A stretch of DNA of 17,660 bases, from contig JAHWHQ010000116.1 of assembly GCA_019323195.1 (NCBI GenBank), positions 1 through 17,660 on the forward strand. The letters run 5' to 3'. The number at the start of each line of letters is the position of its first letter. Positions within the stretch are counted from its first letter, which is position 1. Below the pieces are notes generated by a model. The model was not told the origin of the DNA, made no database searches, and saw only the letters and a program-made list of their open reading frames with translations. Source of the stretch: Candidatus Woesearchaeota archaeon. GTDB taxonomy: Archaea > Nanobdellota > Nanobdellia > Woesearchaeales > JACPBV01. Of the stretch, positions 13,433 through 17,660 are shown in pieces. The translations under genes and the position numbers were made by a program.

Positions 13433-14407
13433 TCATATTAGGGTTATAAGGTCCTTTATCGCTTTCTTAAGGTCTTTCTCCTCATACAATACCTTATATA
13501 CCTGGGTAGTTAAGGGGATATCTATATTCTCTTTTTTTGCAAGATCATAAACAGATTTAGCAGTCTTAACCCCTTCTGCCACCATGCCATGCATCTCTTT
13601 TTTAATCTCTTCATAATTTTTTCCTTCTGCTATTTTTTCCCCGACAAACCTATTTCGGGAATGCCTTGAGGTACAGGTGGCTATCAGGTCTCCAACTCCA
13701 GCCAGGCCATAGAATGTAGCCCTTTTTGCCTTGAAAAACCTACCGACCCTGCTCATCTCAGTAAGGCCTAATGTAATTATGGATGCCTTGGCATTATCGC
13801 CTAATTTTAAGGCATCACAAACACCTACTGCGATAGCTGTTATATTCTTTATTGCTCCGCAGATCTCTATTCCTGCAATATCGTCATGGATATAAACCTT
13901 GAAATAGGATGTTTCCAAAACCTCTTTTATTTTTGGCAGGATATCCAGATGCCTGGAGGCTATTACAGTTGCTGTCGGTATCTCTTTGCTTACTTCCTCT
14001 GCATGATTGGGGCCTGATAATGCAACTACCTTATTGTTCAATTCCTCTTCAAGAATCTCGGACATCCTCTTAAATGTTATATCCTCCAACCCTTTTGTAA
14101 CAGAGACTATTAATGTTTTTTTATCGATATATTTTGCTATCTCTTTTGCCATGTTCCTGAGGAATGAAGAGGGGATTGCAGTTATTATCACATCCTTATT
14201 TTCAACAGCCTCTTTTAAATCTGAAGTTGCTGTCATACTATCGGATAATTTAACTCCTTGGAGAAATCTGGAGTTTTCTTTTTTATTTTTTATTTCCTCA
14301 ACTACATCCTTTTCATAGGCCCATAATCTTATACTATAGCCCTTTTTAGCCAATAAATTAGCCAAGGTTGTTCCCCAGCTTCCTGCCCCGATTACAGCTA
14401 TTTTCAT
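13433..14407 (-). CDS. gpsA: NAD(P)-dependent glycerol-3-phosphate dehydrogenase (GpsA type)
   Basis: A 324-residue protein. The N-terminal Rossmann loop is IGAGSWGTTLA (G7, G9, G12). SVTKGLE (K105) and GAIKNITAIAVG (K187, the catalytic Lys) follow, then LAGVGDLIATCTSRHSRNRFVG near 234-255, which binds the substrate in this family. This is the bacterial/eukaryotic enzyme that makes sn-glycerol 3-phosphate from dihydroxyacetone phosphate; canonical archaeal lipids use the unrelated sn-glycerol-1-phosphate dehydrogenase instead. ATG 14407 begins the Rossmann strand; the longer frame starts with TTG at 14416 and adds only three residues. It lies 27 bases after the plsC stop, with no promoter evident between them, so the pair is probably one operon supplying and acylating glycerol 3-phosphate. 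Confidence 0.9.
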   Translation of the reverse strand: MKIAVIGAGSWGTTLANLLAKKGYSIRLWAYEKDVVEEIKNKKENSRFLQGVKLSDSMTATSDLKEAVENKDVIITAIPSSFLRNMAKEIAKYIDKKTLIVSVTKGLEDITFKRMSEILEEELNNKVVALSGPNHAEEVSKEIPTATVIASRHLDILPKIKEVLETSYFKVYIHDDIAGIEICGAIKNITAIAVGVCDALKLGDNAKASIITLGLTEMSRVGRFFKAKRATFYGLAGVGDLIATCTSRHSRNRFVGEKIAEGKNYEEIKKEMHGMVAEGVKTAKSVYDLAKKENIDIPLTTQVYKVLYEEKDLKKAIKDLITLI

Positions 14408-14434
14408 TCTAGTCAAGCCCGTATTTTTTATGTG

Positions 14435-15091
14435 CTAACAATATGGGTACTCCTTATTTACCAGTCCTGCAATACCCTGCATAATTAATTTAGTGGCCTC
14501 ATTTAAAACCTTTTTGTTATCTTCCCTGCCATAGTATCTTTTCAGGTAAATTGGCTTGCCTATCCTTATTTTTATAACCCTTTTAAGTTTTGGAAACCTT
14601 TTTCCCTTTGGCAGTACATCCCTTGAGCCGATTATGCCGATAGGAAGCACAGGCGCCTTAGCAGCTATTGCCAGCCTTGCAGCCCCTACCCTGCCTTTTT
14701 GCAGCTCTCCATCAGGGCTCCTGTGCCCTTCAGGATAGATGCATACTGGCTCGTCCTTATTAAGGTAATAAAGGGCCTTCCTAAACGCCTTTTCATTCAC
14801 CTTTTTCCTGTCCCTGGTCTTATGAACCTCTACAGGAATGGATTTATGGTGATTCAGATACCATCTGAATAAAGGGCTCTTAAAATAGCTGCTATTAACA
14901 TACATATGAAGTTCCTTGTCTAGATGCAGTACAATTATACTGGGAACAACCCAGTCATCAAAAAAACTCTGGTGGTTTGGGGCAGCAACAAACCTGCCGT
15001 CTTTTGGGATATTATCTATCCCTCTTATTTCCCTAATCCAGAGTAATTTCAATAAAGGAGGTATTGTAAGCTCTTGTATTGGATGTAGCAT
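14435..15091 (-). CDS. plsC: 1-acyl-glycerol-3-phosphate acyltransferase-like protein (PlsC family)
   Basis: About 218 residues with the glycerolipid acyltransferase motifs: block I NHQSFFD (H40 and D45, the HX4D catalytic pair), block III IYPEGHRSPDGEL (E121, G122; Tyr replaces the more common Phe), and block IV PVLPIGIIG (147-155). In bacteria and eukaryotes such enzymes add a fatty acyl chain to lysophosphatidate at the membrane. A hydrophobic N-terminal stretch (IPPLLKLLWI) may touch the membrane, but there is no clear full transmembrane helix. ATG 15091 is preferred over TTG 15115 because a TATA box lies about 28 bases upstream of it, overlapping the TTG. Together with gpsA downstream this forms a mini-operon for ester-type phosphatidate precursors. 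Substrate chain and acyl donor (CoA or ACP) are not readable. Confidence 0.85.
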   Translation of the reverse strand: MLHPIQELTIPPLLKLLWIREIRGIDNIPKDGRFVAAPNHQSFFDDWVVPSIIVLHLDKELHMYVNSSYFKSPLFRWYLNHHKSIPVEVHKTRDRKKVNEKAFRKALYYLNKDEPVCIYPEGHRSPDGELQKGRVGAARLAIAAKAPVLPIGIIGSRDVLPKGKRFPKLKRVIKIRIGKPIYLKRYYGREDNKKVLNEATKLIMQGIAGLVNKEYPYC

Positions 15092-15114
15092 AACCTGGAA
15101 AAGATAGGTATTCA

Positions 15115-15124
15115 ATTATAAAAC
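15115..15124 (-). promoter_or_regulatory. TATA box for plsC-gpsA
   Basis: Read leftward GTTTTATAAT, centred about 28 bases before ATG 15091. It overlaps the alternative TTG start at 15115, which argues against that start being used. It lies in the 149-base divergent gap shared with the rightward SDR gene. Confidence 0.55.
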
Positions 15125-15206
15125 TTACTCTTTTTTATTATACAAACTTTTCGACCCCCGACAATCTCAAAATATAAATCTTAGGATGAAACCAACCAAA
15201 CCAAAA

Positions 15207-15216
15207 GATATAAAAA
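15207..15216 (+). promoter_or_regulatory. TATA box for the rightward SDR/glycosyltransferase operon
   Basis: GATATAAAAA preceded by CCAAAA (possible BRE), centred about 30 bases upstream of the ATG at 15241. The same spacing at several genes here supports a leaderless or near-leaderless message. Confidence 0.65.
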
Positions 15217-15240
15217 CAGCTTAATATTCTGCAGGGTAGG

Positions 15241-16341
15241 ATGAGGGTGCTGGTTACAGGCGGTGCAGGCCTTATCGGCTCTGCCTGCTGCAAATTTTTT
15301 GCTGAAAAAGGACATGATGTTGTCAGCGTAGATAACAATACAAGGAAAGATATCTTTGGCGACGAAGCAGATGTTCTTGTTAACGTTGAGGAAGAGAAGC
15401 TTAAGGAGAAGGTTGAGTTCATACAGGCAGACATAAGGGATAAGGATGTTATGTCAGGGATAATAAAAAAAGCAGACGCCATTGTCCATCTGGCAGCCCA
15501 GCCGTCCCACCCTAAAAGCCTGGAGATCCCTATGGAGGATTTTCAGATCAATGCCTTCGGAACCCTGCAGCTTCTTGAACTTACCAGGCAGCTCAACCCT
15601 GAGATACCTTTTGCATTCATGTCGACCAATAAGGTCTACGGCGATTACCCCAATTATTTCAATTATAAGGTTATAGGGAAGAGATATGAAAATCTGGCTC
15701 TCCACAGTTTTGATGAGACCCTGCCTATAGACAGGTGCGGTCATACCCCCTTTGGGGTTTCCAAGGTCGCAGCAGACCTGTACACCCAGGAATACGGTGT
15801 AAATTATGGCATGAAGACAGCTTCCTTCAGGGGCGGGTGCCTGACAGGCAAGAACTCCAGGGCTGTAGAGATGCACGGCTACCTCCCTTATATAATCAAA
15901 TGCGCATTGCTTAAGAAGAGATACGTTGTCTATGGAAGCGGCTATAGGGTAAGGGACCAGATACACAGCTCAGACGTTGCCTCTGCCATCTATGAGTTCA
16001 TAAAAAAGCCAAAGCCCAACCAGCTGGGATTGTACGGCCAGCCCTATAATCTTGGCGGCCAAAGGCAGAATTCCCTGTCTATCTTCGAGACTATAGATGC
16101 GGTAAAGGCCAAAACATCCCTTCTGCTTGATTGGGAAGAAGGAAAAGAGAGGGAATCTGACCATATCTGGTGGATCTCAAACATGTCGAAATTCAGGAAA
16201 GATTATCCATCCTGGGAGATGAAAAAGGATCTTGACTTTATCTTTAATGAGATTATTGGCTATTACATTCAGAAGTTTAATCTTGATATTGAATTAGAAG
16301 AAAAAGACTATTTCCAGAGATGTATCGGAAAGAGGGCTTGA
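15241..16341 (+). CDS. CDP-paratose/tyvelose 2-epimerase-like sugar-nucleotide epimerase (SDR)
   Basis: A 366-residue extended SDR. The Rossmann loop is VTGGAGLIG (5-13) and VDNN ends strand 2. FMSTNKVYGD, then RCGHTPFGVSKVAADLYTQEYG, FRGGCLTG, RDQIHSSDVASAI and ESDHIWWISNMSKF are blocks I associate with the CDP-paratose 2-epimerase-like branch. The SDR catalytic YxxxK is FxxxK here (F171, K175). From memory, relatives in this branch also carry Phe, so this may be a natural variant with a different proton donor. Expected role: epimerising or otherwise altering a nucleotide sugar for surface polymers. It is the first gene of the rightward operon, with its own TATA box. Its end is followed three bases later by the proposed glycosyltransferase start. 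G/C content is relatively high. Confidence 0.78.
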   Translation: MRVLVTGGAGLIGSACCKFFAEKGHDVVSVDNNTRKDIFGDEADVLVNVEEEKLKEKVEFIQADIRDKDVMSGIIKKADAIVHLAAQPSHPKSLEIPMEDFQINAFGTLQLLELTRQLNPEIPFAFMSTNKVYGDYPNYFNYKVIGKRYENLALHSFDETLPIDRCGHTPFGVSKVAADLYTQEYGVNYGMKTASFRGGCLTGKNSRAVEMHGYLPYIIKCALLKKRYVVYGSGYRVRDQIHSSDVASAIYEFIKKPKPNQLGLYGQPYNLGGQRQNSLSIFETIDAVKAKTSLLLDWEEGKERESDHIWWISNMSKFRKDYPSWEMKKDLDFIFNEIIGYYIQKFNLDIELEEKDYFQRCIGKRA

Positions 16342-16343
16342 AA

Positions 16344-17042
16344 GTGATAGGTTTAAGCATAATCATTCCCTGTCTTAATGAAGAGGGCAATATAAGGAAA
16401 TGTATCGAACGGATACCAAAGATGCCTTATAGTGCTGAAGTGATAGTAGTGGATGATGGAAGTAAAGATAAAACCTCCCAAACCGCAAGAAATACAAAAA
16501 ACCCCAATCTTAAAAAAATAAAGGTAGTAAGCTACAAGAATAACCGTGGCAAGGGTTATGCCTTCAGGAAAGGATTAGAGCATGCAGAAGGGCAGGTAGT
16601 GATAATCCTCGATGCTGACATGACCTCTCCTCCTGAGGAGATTCCCCTGATAACAGGTCCTATATTCGCAGGAAAGGCTGATTTTGTCAATGGCTCCCGG
16701 CTTTTCTACCCCATGGAAAAAGGTGCGATGAAATGGCTCCATATACCTGGAAACCGTATTTTTGCATTAATAATCTCCCTGATAATAGGGAAATATCTTA
16801 CAGACACATTATGTGGTTTTAAGGCCTTTAAAAGGCAACTTATTCCAGTGCAGGAACTAAAGGAAAACAGCTGGATGGACTTTGAGCTCCTTATAAAAGC
16901 AAAGAGGAATAATCTTAGGATAGCAGAAGTTCCCATCCATTACAAGGCAAGAAAGGCAGGCCTTTCAAAGATGAGGACATTCAAGCACGGCTACAACATG
17001 TTCATGATGCTTTTAAAAGCTATACAGAAAAATGAAGCATGA
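16344..17042 (+). CDS. Family 2 glycosyltransferase (dolichyl/polyprenyl-phosphate sugar transferase-like)
   Basis: About 232 residues with a GT-A fold of the DPM1 kind: LSIIIPCLNEEGNI at the N terminus, VIVVDDGSKD (37-42), NNRGKGYAFRKGLEHAEG, the metal-binding DAD (90-92), NGSRLF, a TDTLCGFKAFKR block and MDFELLIKAKRNN. Such enzymes transfer a sugar from GDP or UDP to a polyprenyl phosphate at the cytoplasmic membrane face, for protein glycosylation or surface glycans. The hydrophobic stretch IFALIISLIIG is part of the fold, and no separate C-terminal membrane domain is seen. I prefer GTG 16344: GAGGG lies 7 bases upstream and the first strand follows immediately; ATG 16320 would add eight residues and overlap the SDR gene by 22 bases. 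It overlaps the next gene by 11 bases. Confidence 0.83.
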   Translation: MIGLSIIIPCLNEEGNIRKCIERIPKMPYSAEVIVVDDGSKDKTSQTARNTKNPNLKKIKVVSYKNNRGKGYAFRKGLEHAEGQVVIILDADMTSPPEEIPLITGPIFAGKADFVNGSRLFYPMEKGAMKWLHIPGNRIFALIISLIIGKYLTDTLCGFKAFKRQLIPVQELKENSWMDFELLIKAKRNNLRIAEVPIHYKARKAGLSKMRTFKHGYNMFMMLLKAIQKNEA

Positions 17043-17660
17043 TAAGGCAGTTTTGATAAGGCCATTTCCTTCTTTTGCAAAAGGTATCAATGAAGCTACA
17101 AATTATCCTCCGCTCGGGTTGGCGTACATAGCCTCTTTCCTGGAATCCACAGGGGTTAAATGCAGGATAATAGACGCTAACCTGCTTAGGTTGAGCCATA
17201 AGGACATATTAAAATCAGTAGAAAGTTTTGACCCTTCCATTATAGGGATAACCTCTAATATCGCCTTTGCAAGAGATGCTAACCTATTATCAGCATTCCT
17301 GAAAAAAAGGACAGGCAGGTTCATAGTTCTTGGAGGCCCTTTTGCTTCCTCTATGCCAAAAAAGACCCTTGAGGAGTCAGAAGCCGACTGTGTCATCAGG
17401 GGCGAGGGCGAGTTGGTGATTCGGAATATCATTAAGCACAAGCTCAACCTTAAAAATGTTAAAGGCATAAGCTACCTTAAGGAAGGAAAGCTGATAAACA
17501 ATCCGAGAGAAGAGCTTATTGATAACCTGGATAATCTTCCTTTTCCCTCTTATGACCTTCTCCCTGGTCTGGACCTTTACAGGAGCAGGTCAAGGTCGCA
17601 CCCTGTTGCCCCCCTCCTTACCAGCAGGGGCTGCCCATGTCAGTGTGTTTACTGCAGCAA
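17032..17660 (+). CDS. B12-binding-domain radical SAM protein, 5' part (cut by window edge)
   Basis: Open from ATG 17032 to the window end, 209 codons. The N-terminal part is a complete cobalamin-binding-type Rossmann domain: NYPPLGLAYIASFLESTG, RIIDAN, PSIIGITSNIAFA, FIVLGGPFAS, and CVIRGEGE at about 124-131. NLPFPSYDLLP then leads to the Fe-S motif CPCQCVYC (C201, C205, C208), an extra Cys (C203) sitting inside the motif. The usual DxHxxG ligand is not seen, as in many members of this class. The ATG lies inside the glycosyltransferase gene and overlaps its end by 11 bases; the nearby ATG at 17039 is in another frame and closes after five codons, so 17032 is the start. Substrate unknown; cluster context suggests lipid or sugar modification. 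Confidence 0.82.
   Translation, partial: MKHDKAVLIRPFPSFAKGINEATNYPPLGLAYIASFLESTGVKCRIIDANLLRLSHKDILKSVESFDPSIIGITSNIAFARDANLLSAFLKKRTGRFIVLGGPFASSMPKKTLEESEADCVIRGEGELVIRNIIKHKLNLKNVKGISYLKEGKLINNPREELIDNLDNLPFPSYDLLPGLDLYRSRSRSHPVAPLLTSRGCPCQCVYCS

Noticed and set aside
15454..15966. Leftward 170-codon open frame inside the rightward SDR gene
   Set aside because: The SDR protein is well supported in the other strand; this frame shows no domain and no start signal.
17103..17468. Leftward 121-codon open frame at the right end
   Set aside because: Antisense to the B12-type domain of the third radical SAM gene, which reads through to a Cys motif.
1..17660. tRNA, rRNA, CRISPR array, insertion sequence or phage genes
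   Set aside because: The gaps are all under 300 bases. I saw no cloverleaf, regularly spaced repeat array, transposase-like protein or terminal inverted repeats.

Overview
The window looks archaeal. The best marker is a complete archaeal-type 30S ribosomal protein S2 gene (12779-13381). Supporting signs are A/T-rich TATA boxes whose centres lie about 27-31 bases upstream of five start codons (2580, 11307, 12588, 15091, 15241), which fits leaderless or nearly leaderless transcripts, and a transketolase split into two genes. The gene mix suggests an uncultivated anaerobic archaeon, perhaps of the DPANN/Woesearchaeota kind, but this is an impression from protein character and was not tested by phylogeny.

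Left part (1-4893): sugar or cell-envelope genes in A/T-rich DNA. A leftward set encodes a SAM methyltransferase, an RmlD-like reductase, a WbuC-type cupin and the start of a B12-binding-type radical SAM enzyme that runs off the left edge. A second radical SAM enzyme (2580-3836) is transcribed rightward. It meets, tail to tail with one base between them, an aminoglycoside-phosphotransferase-fold kinase.

Middle (3838-9259): a leftward six-gene operon. In order of transcription it encodes an extended SDR epimerase/dehydratase, transketolase N half, transketolase C half, a zinc-type MDR alcohol dehydrogenase, a HAD-fold phosphatase-like protein and the APH-fold kinase. All five junctions are 4-base ATGA overlaps, so the genes appear translationally coupled and are probably one pathway, most likely for an unusual surface sugar or polyol. 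Base composition changes near 4.9 kb, inside this operon.

Right-middle (9353-15091): energy and lipid genes. EtfB and EtfA form one leftward operon. A butyryl/acyl-CoA dehydrogenase lies just upstream with its own promoter and is divergent from ribosomal protein S2. Convergent to S2 is a leftward plsC-gpsA pair, the bacterial/eukaryotic route to sn-glycerol-3-phosphate and its acylation. That is unusual beside an archaeal ribosomal gene and raises the idea that this cell makes or remodels fatty-acyl ester lipids.

Right end (15241-17660): a rightward operon of a CDP-paratose/tyvelose-epimerase-like SDR in which Phe replaces the catalytic Tyr, a DPM1-like family 2 glycosyltransferase, and the first 209 codons of a third B12-binding-type radical SAM enzyme cut by the window edge.

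I saw no tRNA, rRNA, CRISPR array or insertion sequence. No intergenic gap exceeds 300 bases.
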